Below, one piece after another: positions 5,379 through 11,675 of a stretch of 12,134 nt of DNA. Position 1 is the first letter of the stretch. Every line of letters begins with the position of its first letter. A program made the position numbers and the translations under genes. The stretch comes from an uncultured Armatimonadota bacterium (lineage in GTDB: Bacteria > Armatimonadota > Armatimonadia > Armatimonadales > Armatimonadaceae), in assembly GCA_903915615.1 (NCBI GenBank), contig CAIWTR010000116.1:1-12134 (forward strand), read 5' to 3'. The notes beneath the pieces are model-generated. The model worked only from the letters and a program-made list of their open reading frames with translations, did not search any database and was not told the DNA's origin.

Positions 5379-7664
5379 TTAGTTTAGTAGCATCCCAAAG
5401 GTATAAATCCTGACATCCGTTTTGATGCCGATTCCGCCACGCACATTCACAGGTGCCGGAAGCCAACCAGCCAAGCGCGTCCCTGCCTCCTCTGGCAAGC
5501 CATCATGGACATAGTGCACCCGAAGCGAAACCGCTCCCGTGGTTAACTTGCGCAGATAGATCCGCTGCCGGGCAGGAACGATGACACGGCAATATTCACT
5601 GTCATTTACATCCACACCGTTCACATTAATGGCCATTAGGCCATCGGTTGATAAATACACCTCTCGGCAGCCATCCGGCACAACAAGCGTCCACACATCA
5701 TCCTTGCGGACAACATCACCGATTTCACCCGGACCAACCGGAGCTGTATTACTCGCTAGAACCTGAAAACCCCAATCAGGAACGTACTTACGACCATCCT
5801 GACGTGTTGGGCTAAGCGACACAGAGCTCCCTTCAAAACCCTTTAGTGTCGTATCCGTGGAGAGCCAAACCGCCTTGCCGAGATCGGTGTCTGACCAATA
5901 CGCAAGACCCGATGTCTGCTCACCCGTTGGCAAGGTCTTTGGAAAGCCAAAGAGAACCACAGCACACGCCACGGCGCCCACACCCGCGATGCCTTCAAAC
6001 ATGCCACGACACGCCCGTGCAAGAGGTGCAAGCGTTGCCGCCAGCAACACAGTAACGATGCTAAGCTCGGGTAGGAGTCTCGGTCCCATCAACAAGTACA
6101 TCCCAACCAGCAAAGACATCCACACAACCGGAACCACACACATGAAAAAACCCGCGAGGAGCGGAATCCGCCAGAGTAAAACAGCAAGGACAAGTGTGAT
6201 AACTGGGATCACCGTTATGTATGCTGCACCAGGCATGTAAATGGCCGACGCGATACACATCAACAACCAATAGAACGCTATACCAAGGGTTCCAGATCGT
6301 CCAACCGGCGTTGTGGATAGCCAGCGGAACGCTGCGAGAGACAGCGAGAAGACGCAGAGGAGCACACCTGCCGCAACCCACATCGCAGAATAAGGCATCC
6401 CCCACGGCGGTCTGCCCCCAGGCAACACCAAAAACGGAATGATCGCTTTCACCCCAAAGTACATCCCGGCAGCGAGGACAGGAACTGCGATTCCACTCAC
6501 CAGCCAGCCCCGCAGCTTCAGCGCATCACCGACGCACAGCAATGCGGCAAGGACAAACAGAACTCCACATACCCCTACCACTGGCCACACATACGTCTGC
6601 GGTATCACAAGCATGTACCGACCACAGATGTCGAAGTACACCGCATCCCCGCCATCGGCATCCAATACTTTACTCAGAGGCGAACTCCCGAGCCGTTGGA
6701 GCAATGGCAGCAGATATTCACCGTAGTGCTGCAGGCTCGATTGGCTTAGATTTGCCGGTGTATCCCTACCCGTGTGGTAACTCTGCCAGCTCGCAACCAT
6801 CGCGAGGTTTAGAAAGTTCCACCCGGCTGCCTTCGCGACAGTCATATCCGTGTCATTGGGGAGCAGCTTGTAGAGGTTGTACATCAGGGATGATGCTGCG
6901 GGGTACTCCGTGGCCTGACTCAGATGCTCCACCAGACGGCGGTTCGCAGCTCCCGTTTCAAACATAAAGACCGGGCCACTGCCGCCGCGGGCTTCAAGGT
7001 TTATGATCACACCCTTGCCGAGTTTCTTGCCTTCCTCGGATGCAAACCACGCTTTAGCGCCAAGCAACCCAAGCTCCTCAGCATCTGTGATAACGACATA
7101 GACATCATTTACGAGGCGCTGTGAACCAAGAGCTCTCAGTGCCTCGAGAATCGCAGCCACACCCGCTGCGTCATCCCCGGCGCCCGGTCCCGTTGGAACG
7201 GAGTCATAATGAGCCATCAAGACAAGCGGCGGTCCAGGCTTTGGAGAGGCTCCTTTTCGATAGCCAACGATGTTCACGACATTTGCCAGCGTCATCCCAC
7301 GCTTTGACTTGGATGTCGCCACTGCTTCCTGTTCATGAACATCAAGTTTTAGTGCACGTAGCTGCTCCACAATATACGCACGAACGCGGGCATGCTCAGC
7401 TGTTCCCGGTGGATGAGGAGCACGTGCAATCGCTTGGACATGTTTGTGGGCGCGGGCAGCGGAAAAGTATTCGGTGGGAGCAGACAGATCCCGTGCAGTT
7501 GGCCCCCAAAACACTGCCAGACCCGCGGCAATAGAGCCAAGCACTACGATTAGCGTCGTAAGGATAGCGAGCCACGGTGACGGCAATGTGCCATCATCCG
7601 CCTTGCCTTTTGTCGATGCGGACGTGCGCCGCGGCTCATCACCAGTCGATTTTCGCTTTGCCAT
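5379..7664 (-). CDS. M28-family zinc aminopeptidase fused to a polytopic membrane domain (ERMP1/Pff1-like)
   Basis: 761-residue membrane protein. After a basic, Ser/Thr-rich N-terminus comes a first membrane helix (residues about 30-53), then an M28 di-zinc peptidase domain (about 65-325). Likely ligands are His152 in MAHYDS, Asp164/165 in GAGDDAAG, Glu196/197 in TDAEELGLLGA, Glu224 in NLEARGG and His297 in SYHTGRDT, so it looks catalytically complete. About eight hydrophobic helices follow (roughly 358-590), and a soluble beta-rich C-terminal region (about 600-761) closes the protein. This order, N-terminal helix, peptidase, membrane bundle, tail, is that of eukaryotic ERMP1/Pff1. The peptidase and tail should face the periplasm. 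I chose the ATG at 7664 (MAKRKSTGDE); the GTG at 7667 would be better spaced from GGGA, and a GTG at 7691 is in frame. Its 3' end faces the pseudopilin operon. Confidence 0.9.
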   Translation of the reverse strand: MAKRKSTGDEPRRTSASTKGKADDGTLPSPWLAILTTLIVVLGSIAAGLAVFWGPTARDLSAPTEYFSAARAHKHVQAIARAPHPPGTAEHARVRAYIVEQLRALKLDVHEQEAVATSKSKRGMTLANVVNIVGYRKGASPKPGPPLVLMAHYDSVPTGPGAGDDAAGVAAILEALRALGSQRLVNDVYVVITDAEELGLLGAKAWFASEEGKKLGKGVIINLEARGGSGPVFMFETGAANRRLVEHLSQATEYPAASSLMYNLYKLLPNDTDMTVAKAAGWNFLNLAMVASWQSYHTGRDTPANLSQSSLQHYGEYLLPLLQRLGSSPLSKVLDADGGDAVYFDICGRYMLVIPQTYVWPVVGVCGVLFVLAALLCVGDALKLRGWLVSGIAVPVLAAGMYFGVKAIIPFLVLPGGRPPWGMPYSAMWVAAGVLLCVFSLSLAAFRWLSTTPVGRSGTLGIAFYWLLMCIASAIYMPGAAYITVIPVITLVLAVLLWRIPLLAGFFMCVVPVVWMSLLVGMYLLMGPRLLPELSIVTVLLAATLAPLARACRGMFEGIAGVGAVACAVVLFGFPKTLPTGEQTSGLAYWSDTDLGKAVWLSTDTTLKGFEGSSVSLSPTRQDGRKYVPDWGFQVLASNTAPVGPGEIGDVVRKDDVWTLVVPDGCREVYLSTDGLMAINVNGVDVNDSEYCRVIVPARQRIYLRKLTTGAVSLRVHYVHDGLPEEAGTRLAGWLPAPVNVRGGIGIKTDVRIYTFGMLLN

Positions 7665-7691
7665 CACATCACTATTCCCGCATAACGCCAC

Positions 7692-7840
7692 ATTTGACTC
7701 GATATCGACAAATATTTAGCCCGACACCTGCATCGAATATACCAAGCAGCATCAGAGATTACGTGTCTTGTATAAACATAATCGCACATCTGGCAACGAT
7801 ATGAACGCGTTACGTCCTTAACGGTGAATTGAGGCTAGAA
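7692..7840. other. divergent intergenic region between the M28 and C39 peptidase genes
   Basis: About 150 AT-rich bases from which both peptidase genes are read outward. On the plus strand TATAAA (7771-7776) and CATAAT (7777-7782) are possible -10 boxes, but neither has a recognisable -35 at normal spacing. GATATCGACAAATATTT around 7700-7720 offers AT-rich boxes on either strand. I can support no specific promoter here. Confidence 0.3.
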
Positions 7841-8950
7841 TTGCGCATGCCTGTCCACATTAGTGCGTACTTCCAAGAAGTGACCAGCAATGCTCCAGCC
7901 TTCCAGATGATCATTCGTGATGTTTCCCGGCAGTGGCGGGTTCCTGCCGAGCTTGTGTCTGCGATGTTAGCGATGCCATCTACTGAATTACAGACAGGTT
8001 CCGAAAACCAATCTGTACAAGATGTCGCAAAGCGTCTGGCGATTGCCTGGAACCGGGCACCGATTATCGGAAATGGCAACCTTGAGGATGGAATCGGCAT
8101 ATTCGAGTCTTGGTACTTTGCACTTGGTCGTGCAGGGACCGGTAAGGATGGCCCATCGGCAAACACATACGCGGACAAGGTTCTTGGTATTCTCGCCGCT
8201 GGAAACCATCCGCTCCAAGTTAAGATCAACGTTACACGAATACGTCCTGACCAGCTGACTTGGGGACGCAATGTCTATGGTCCTCCGGCTCCATGGCACT
8301 TCACGGGTATCCCGCGGCGCTCCAAAGGTACGCCTGTCGTTGATATTCAACTTCCATTGATGCAGCAGGTCTGGGATGCACCAGATGGATTCGATGGCAG
8401 TGGTTCCTGTGGTCCTGTTTCGATTCTGATGCTCCTTGCGGGCCTTGGAAAGATTACCGAAGAGCCAGTCACGGTTACGGAAAGCTATCCGCACACAAGT
8501 CTCTATGGTGGTCTGCTTCAGTCAGTCGATGACCGCATTACCGAGCCAAATCTTGGAACTGTTCACTACAAAATGCTCAAGCTCATCAGGGGGTACTTTC
8601 CAACTGCGAGCATGGTCTACGGAACGAAAGTCACGAAGGAGCGTGTCCTTGCCGAGCTAAAAGCCGGACGACCAGTACTGTTAGGGACGCGTGTTACAGC
8701 TGCGGGACATTTGATGACCGTGCGCGGCTATACGGATGATGGTCGCATTATCGTCAATGACCCTGCGGGAGATCAGACGCGGGCTGCGCGTATAGGTCGT
8801 CCGGATGGCAGCTTTAGTCCTACGGGCAACCGTTATTGGAATGGTGGTGGTGATGGCGCTCAGTATGACTGGGAAACACTGAATGTCCGCTGGGCGCTGT
8901 TTATTGGTCCCCGCGTCCCGGATGCGGATGAACCGGAAGATAAACCTTGA
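7841..8950 (+). CDS. C39-like (Peptidase_C39_2) cysteine peptidase with a degenerate lytic-transglycosylase-like N-terminal region
   Basis: 369-residue protein. The C-terminal half is papain-like: catalytic Cys190 in GSGSCGPVS, the histidine (about 290) in AAGHLMTVRGY, and Asn306-Asp307 in IIVNDPAG. The N-terminal part resembles soluble lytic transglycosylase domains (DVSRQWRVPAELVSAML, WNRAPIIGNGNLEDGIGIFESWYFAL, YADKVLGIL). Where relatives carry the catalytic Glu in a W-Q-E-S-G-type motif, this one reads AMPSTELQ, so glycosidase activity is doubtful. There is no signal peptide or lipobox, so how it reaches peptidoglycan, if that is the target, is unclear. I chose the TTG at 7841 because TGAGG ends 6 bases before it; the ATG at 7847 would be 12 bases from that site. 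Domain assignment of the peptidase is firm, that of the N-terminal region moderate. Confidence 0.8.
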   Translation: MRMPVHISAYFQEVTSNAPAFQMIIRDVSRQWRVPAELVSAMLAMPSTELQTGSENQSVQDVAKRLAIAWNRAPIIGNGNLEDGIGIFESWYFALGRAGTGKDGPSANTYADKVLGILAAGNHPLQVKINVTRIRPDQLTWGRNVYGPPAPWHFTGIPRRSKGTPVVDIQLPLMQQVWDAPDGFDGSGSCGPVSILMLLAGLGKITEEPVTVTESYPHTSLYGGLLQSVDDRITEPNLGTVHYKMLKLIRGYFPTASMVYGTKVTKERVLAELKAGRPVLLGTRVTAAGHLMTVRGYTDDGRIIVNDPAGDQTRAARIGRPDGSFSPTGNRYWNGGGDGAQYDWETLNVRWALFIGPRVPDADEPEDKP

Positions 8951-8966
8951 ATATCGCGTCATTTCC

Positions 8967-8995
8967 TTGACAATGGATGGCTGGAGCGATATCTT
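8967..8995 (+). promoter_or_regulatory. sigma70-type promoter of tRNA-Leu
   Basis: TTGACA (8967-8972), a perfect -35 hexamer, is separated by 17 bases from TATCTT (8990-8995), which matches the -10 at 4 of 6. Transcription would begin near 9002, about 24 bases before the tRNA. It sits 17 bases after the stop of the C39 gene. Confidence 0.75.
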
Positions 8996-8999
8996 CAGG

Positions 9000-9019
9000 G
9001 GGCGGATTTTAGTCCGCTC
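9000..9019 (+). other. hairpin in the 5' leader of pre-tRNA-Leu
   Basis: Bases 9000-9006 pair with 9013-9019 (core GCGGA with TCCGC, loop TTTTAG) to give a 7-base-pair hairpin with one G-U. It lies between the predicted transcription start and the first base of the tRNA, so RNase P would remove it. Confidence 0.5.
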
Positions 9020-9025
9020 GCACCA

Positions 9026-9107
9026 GCCCAGGTGGCGGAATTGGCAGACGCGCACGTTTGAGGGGCGTGTCCCGTAAGGGGTAAGGGTTCAAGTCCCTTC
9101 TTGGGCA
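9026..9107 (+). tRNA. tRNA-Leu, anticodon GAG
   Basis: An 82-base class II tRNA. The acceptor stem pairs GCCCAGG (9026-9032) with CTTGGGC (9100-9106) through one G-U, and A9107 is the discriminator base. The D-arm has GGTGGCGGAATTGGCAGACG, the usual leucine form. The anticodon stem CACGT/GCGTG holds the loop TTGAGGG, with GAG at 9060-9062, reading CUC and CUU. A variable arm with CCC-GTAA-GGG follows, and the T-arm carries GGTTCAAGTCC. No CCA is encoded after the discriminator, so the tail must be added by the CCA-adding enzyme. The class II long variable arm and the anticodon agree on leucine. It has its own promoter and terminator. Confidence 0.97.
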
Positions 9108-9111
9108 CTTT

Positions 9112-9143
9112 CAGGAGTCACATTGTGACTCCTGTTTGTTTTT
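9112..9143 (+). terminator. rho-independent terminator of tRNA-Leu
   Basis: CAGGAGTCA (9112-9120) pairs with TGACTCCTG (9126-9134) around a CATTG loop, followed by TTTGTTTTT (9135-9143). It starts 4 bases after the tRNA. Confidence 0.93.
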
Positions 9144-9182
9144 AACGTGGACCTTTTATTCGGTTACTGGTCCTCAAAATGC

Positions 9183-9215
9183 AAAAAAGCTCCGGGACGA
9201 TGCTGTCCCAGAGCT
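9183..9215 (-). terminator. rho-independent terminator of hppA
   Basis: On the minus strand AGCTCTGGGAC (9215-9205) pairs with GTCCCGGAGCT (9198-9188) through one G-U, with a 6-base loop, and six T residues follow (9188-9183). It lies 24 bases after the hppA stop and faces the tRNA terminator across about 40 bases. Confidence 0.94.
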
Positions 9216-9239
9216 CTTTCACAAGCAGGCCAGACGCAA

Positions 9240-11294
9240 CTAGCGTCCAGCAACCATCGGCGCAATGAGCAAGCTGACAACACTCATCACCTTGATCAAA
9301 ATCGCAACAGCCGGCCCGGATGTATCCTTGAATGGGTCTCCGATTGTGTCGCCCACCACAGATGCCTTGTGAGCCTCTCCGCCCTTTGACTCTCCCAAAA
9401 GACCATCCTGTTCGATGTGCTTCTTTGCGTTGTCCCAAGCACCGCCTGCATTCGCCATAAACAGCGACATCGTCGAACCAACGGCAAGTGCGCCAGCAAG
9501 CATTCCCGCAAGCTCTTCAGGTCCCATGAGGAACCCAACAGCGACAGGCGCGAAGACCGCAACAAGCCCAGGTTGAATCATCTCTATCAAGGCTGCACGC
9601 GTCGCAATGTCTACAATACGTGCCGAGTCTGGATCTGCAGTACCTTCACGCAAACCAACAATCTCATCGAACTGACGCTTGATCTCAAGGACGATTTTTT
9701 GTGCAGCATGACCAACTGCCAGCATCGTGCTTGCTCCAACCCAGAAGGGAAGGATTGAACCGATCAGGATTCCGATGAGGATACGTGCATCCGTGAGCTC
9801 GAGCTTGATCTCATGTCCTGCGGCTTCGCGTATTTCGAGAGAGAAAGCAGCGAAGAGTGCGACCACGGTGAGCGTCGCGCTCCCAATGGCAAATCCCTTA
9901 CCGATTGCTGCTGTGGTGTTCCCTACTGAGTCAAGCTCATCGGTGATGGCACGGACATCTTTACCAAGGGCTGCCATTTCAGCAATACCGCCAGCATTGT
10001 CAGAAATCGGTCCATAGGCATCAACGGTCATTACGATTGCCGTCGCAGCCAACATTCCAACCGCCGCCATCGCGATCCCATAGAGACCAAGCGACATGTT
10101 ACTGATGTAGGCTGTGCCACAGATGATGACCATCGGGATGGCTACGCTCTGTTTTCCAACAGCCAGTCCTTGGATCACATTGGTTGCTGCACCGGTGATC
10201 GATGCCTGTGCCACGGACCGGATTGGGCTATGAGCGGTGTAATACTCGGTGATCAGTCCGATGAGTGCGCCGCCGATGGCACCTGCACCTAAACAGATGG
10301 TTACAGACTGAGTGGCACCAAGCATCCCCACGACGGCCGCGGTGACAACAACCAGGACTAGTGGTGGGATGATGAGGCAGCTCCGTAGGACGGTCGCCGG
10401 TTTTAGGAAGCGCAGCGCTCGCGCTACGAAGATACTCAGGATTGAGATGACAAGGCCAAGGGCCGACAGCACGAGTGGAAGCGCTGCACCGATGGACTTT
10501 GCCACTTCGAAGGTTGTACCGGCAGGGACCAGTTTTGCGAGTGCTTCGGGTGAATCCGTTGTCATCGCGATGGCGGTTGCGGCGACGATTGCCGCGACCA
10601 TCGATTCGTAGATATCCGCCCCCATGCCAGCAACATCGCCAACGTTGTCTCCAACATTGTCCGCAATCACGCCAGGGTTACGTGGATCATCCTCTGGAAT
10701 ACCTTCGACGACTTTTCCGGCGATATCGGAGCCAACATCCGCGGCTTTGGTGTAGATACCTCCGCCGACGCGGGCGAAGAGTGCAATAGACGATGCTCCG
10801 ACGGCAAAGGCATGCAGTAGCGATGCTTTTCCGGGAAAGAGCGCGGCAATAGTGCTCAGTCCAAGGAGACCGAGTGCGGCGACCGAGAGGCCCATCACCG
10901 CGCCGCCATCGAGGGCAACAAGGAGAGCATTCGACTTCTTACCGGTTCGTGCGGCCTGAGCTGTCCGGACATTGGCGAGCGTTGCAGCCCGCATCCCGCA
11001 GAATCCAGCCAACAGTGAGAGAAGTGAGCCCACGGCAAACGCAGCTGCAGCAGCCCATCCTATAAACACACCCATCAGAATCGATACAACAAGAATATAG
11101 CCAGCAAGGACCTGATATTCCCGTCGCAGAAAGGCCATTGCACCGTCTTGGATGTAGCCCGCAATTCGATTCATCGCATCATTACCGGCAGGTTGCTGAT
11201 TCACTCTAATGTAGAAGAATACGGCAGCCACTATTCCGGCACCGCCTGCAACAAACGGTAGCTGATTCCACAACCCAAGGCCATCCAACGACAA
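9240..11294 (-). CDS. hppA: membrane-bound ion-pumping pyrophosphatase, K+-dependent type
   Basis: 684-residue, roughly 16-helix integral membrane enzyme that hydrolyses pyrophosphate and pumps H+ or Na+ out of the cytoplasm. The active-site motif is complete: FARVGGGIYTKAADVGSD (173-190), GK at 193-194, EGIPEDDPRNP (197-207) and the Asp-rich ADNVGDNVGDVAG (211-223). The second acidic cluster around AYGPISDNAGG (426-436) and the C-terminal GDTIGDPFKDTSGP are present. GNTTAAIGKG (458-467) has Ala462 and Gly465 where K+-independent enzymes carry Lys and Thr, so K+ dependence is predicted. Glu230 in GADIYES sits at the helix-6 position common to Na+-PPases and K+-dependent H+-PPases; the pumped ion stays open. 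The TTG start at 11294 is 7 bases from GGGGG (11306-11302). Its long leader is hairpin-rich. Confidence 0.97.
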   Translation of the reverse strand: MSLDGLGLWNQLPFVAGGAGIVAAVFFYIRVNQQPAGNDAMNRIAGYIQDGAMAFLRREYQVLAGYILVVSILMGVFIGWAAAAAFAVGSLLSLLAGFCGMRAATLANVRTAQAARTGKKSNALLVALDGGAVMGLSVAALGLLGLSTIAALFPGKASLLHAFAVGASSIALFARVGGGIYTKAADVGSDIAGKVVEGIPEDDPRNPGVIADNVGDNVGDVAGMGADIYESMVAAIVAATAIAMTTDSPEALAKLVPAGTTFEVAKSIGAALPLVLSALGLVISILSIFVARALRFLKPATVLRSCLIIPPLVLVVVTAAVVGMLGATQSVTICLGAGAIGGALIGLITEYYTAHSPIRSVAQASITGAATNVIQGLAVGKQSVAIPMVIICGTAYISNMSLGLYGIAMAAVGMLAATAIVMTVDAYGPISDNAGGIAEMAALGKDVRAITDELDSVGNTTAAIGKGFAIGSATLTVVALFAAFSLEIREAAGHEIKLELTDARILIGILIGSILPFWVGASTMLAVGHAAQKIVLEIKRQFDEIVGLREGTADPDSARIVDIATRAALIEMIQPGLVAVFAPVAVGFLMGPEELAGMLAGALAVGSTMSLFMANAGGAWDNAKKHIEQDGLLGESKGGEAHKASVVGDTIGDPFKDTSGPAVAILIKVMSVVSLLIAPMVAGR

Positions 11295-11440
11295 AGCTCT
11301 ACCCCCTGAGGGACGTAATATCCCAATTCCCCGACAGCTTTTTGACGTGACGCTCAGTTCATTCTTGAGGCATGGTTTGTCTGCAAACCACTAGAAAAGG
11401 CGCGCACACGACAACGCTGGCGGGACGCGTTGCATTTTAG
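11295..11440 (-). promoter_or_regulatory. hppA leader region with possible -10 box and hairpins
   Basis: A minus-strand TAAAAT (11439-11434) could be a -10 box, though no -35 hexamer is clear; it would give a leader of about 130 bases. In it TGGTTTG and CAAACCA (11373-11379 and 11384-11390) form a perfect 7-base-pair hairpin with a 4-base loop. Close to the gene, GGGA and TCCC pair around TATTACG, and the same TCCC can instead pair with the GGGGG Shine-Dalgarno site. It fits no riboswitch class I know. Confidence 0.3.
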
Positions 11441-11489
11441 CGCATAACAGTGAACAAGGATAACTAATTTGTGAAAAAACGCACAAAGT

Positions 11490-11657
11490 TACCGTTAAAC
11501 AGGTATGGTCTTTGAGAAGTGTGTTCGTGAGCAGCCACTAGATGGTGTGTAAACGGGACTAACCTGCACACTCTGCCACAGAGTAAAGCGAGTGCCATCT
11601 ACATAACGATAATGGCTAGATGCTGATCAATGCACGTCGCGGGTTTAGCTACCGTTA
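11490..11657. repeat. direct repeat pair TACCGTTA about 160 bases apart
   Basis: TACCGTTA occurs at 11490-11497 and again at 11650-11657; with the two bases before, the match is 9 of 10 (GTTACCGTTA and GCTACCGTTA). The pair brackets the structured region. It may be a trace of an insertion or recombination, or chance; no clear terminal inverted repeats are seen inside. Confidence 0.4.
11494..11649 (+). ncRNA. candidate structured RNA between aroF and hppA
   Basis: In this non-coding stretch the ends GTTAAAC (11494-11500) and GTTTAGC (11643-11649) can pair. Inside, AGC (11530-11532) pairs with GCT (11622-11624), AGCCA (11533-11537) with TGGCT (11613-11617), and TAGATGG (11539-11545) with CCATCTA (11595-11601). 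This stem ends in two hairpins: GTG...CAC with CGGG/CCTG (11547-11569), and ACTCTG-CCA-CAGAGT (11570-11584). Several of the pairs are G-U if the plus strand is transcribed (11495-11648, 11555-11565) and would be A-C mismatches on the minus strand, which favours a plus-strand RNA, antisense to the flanking genes. I see no convincing promoter or U-run terminator, so it could instead be an untranslated region or a DNA-level element. No known RNA family was recognised. Confidence 0.3.
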
Positions 11658-11675
11658 GGGACACCCACCGCAGAA

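Larger units (their letters stand above)
11295..11675. other. 381-base non-coding stretch between aroF and hppA
   Basis: The only gap of more than 300 bases. No reading frame with protein-like composition or a good ribosome site is seen on either strand. The hppA side holds a probable leader with hairpins, the middle has TTTGTG and CACAAA (11469-11474 and 11482-11487) around an A6 run, and the aroF side holds the candidate structured RNA and the TACCGTTA repeat pair. Confidence 0.6.

Noticed and set aside
5846..6967. Several plus-strand open frames inside the M28 gene
   Set aside because: They are antisense to membrane-helix and peptidase codons, rich in Pro, Thr, Ser and Arg, overlap each other and lack ribosome sites.
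7665..7691. GTG at 7691 as start of the M28 protein
   Set aside because: No ribosome site precedes it, and the basic MAKRKSTG start at 7664 is more natural; the GTG at 7667 remains possible.
11295..11440. Fluoride (crcB) riboswitch before hppA
   Set aside because: Pyrophosphatase genes can carry this riboswitch, but its conserved GGCGATGG and GGCTGATGGC-type elements are not present.
11510..11540. Resemblance of TCTTTGAGA...TGTTCGTGAGCAGCCA to the 5' part of 6S RNA, and of AGCAGCC to SRP RNA
   Set aside because: The 3' partner strand that would close a 6S stem is missing, the fold branches rather than forming a rod, and the SRP loop partner CAGG is absent. tmRNA and RNase P core motifs are also absent.
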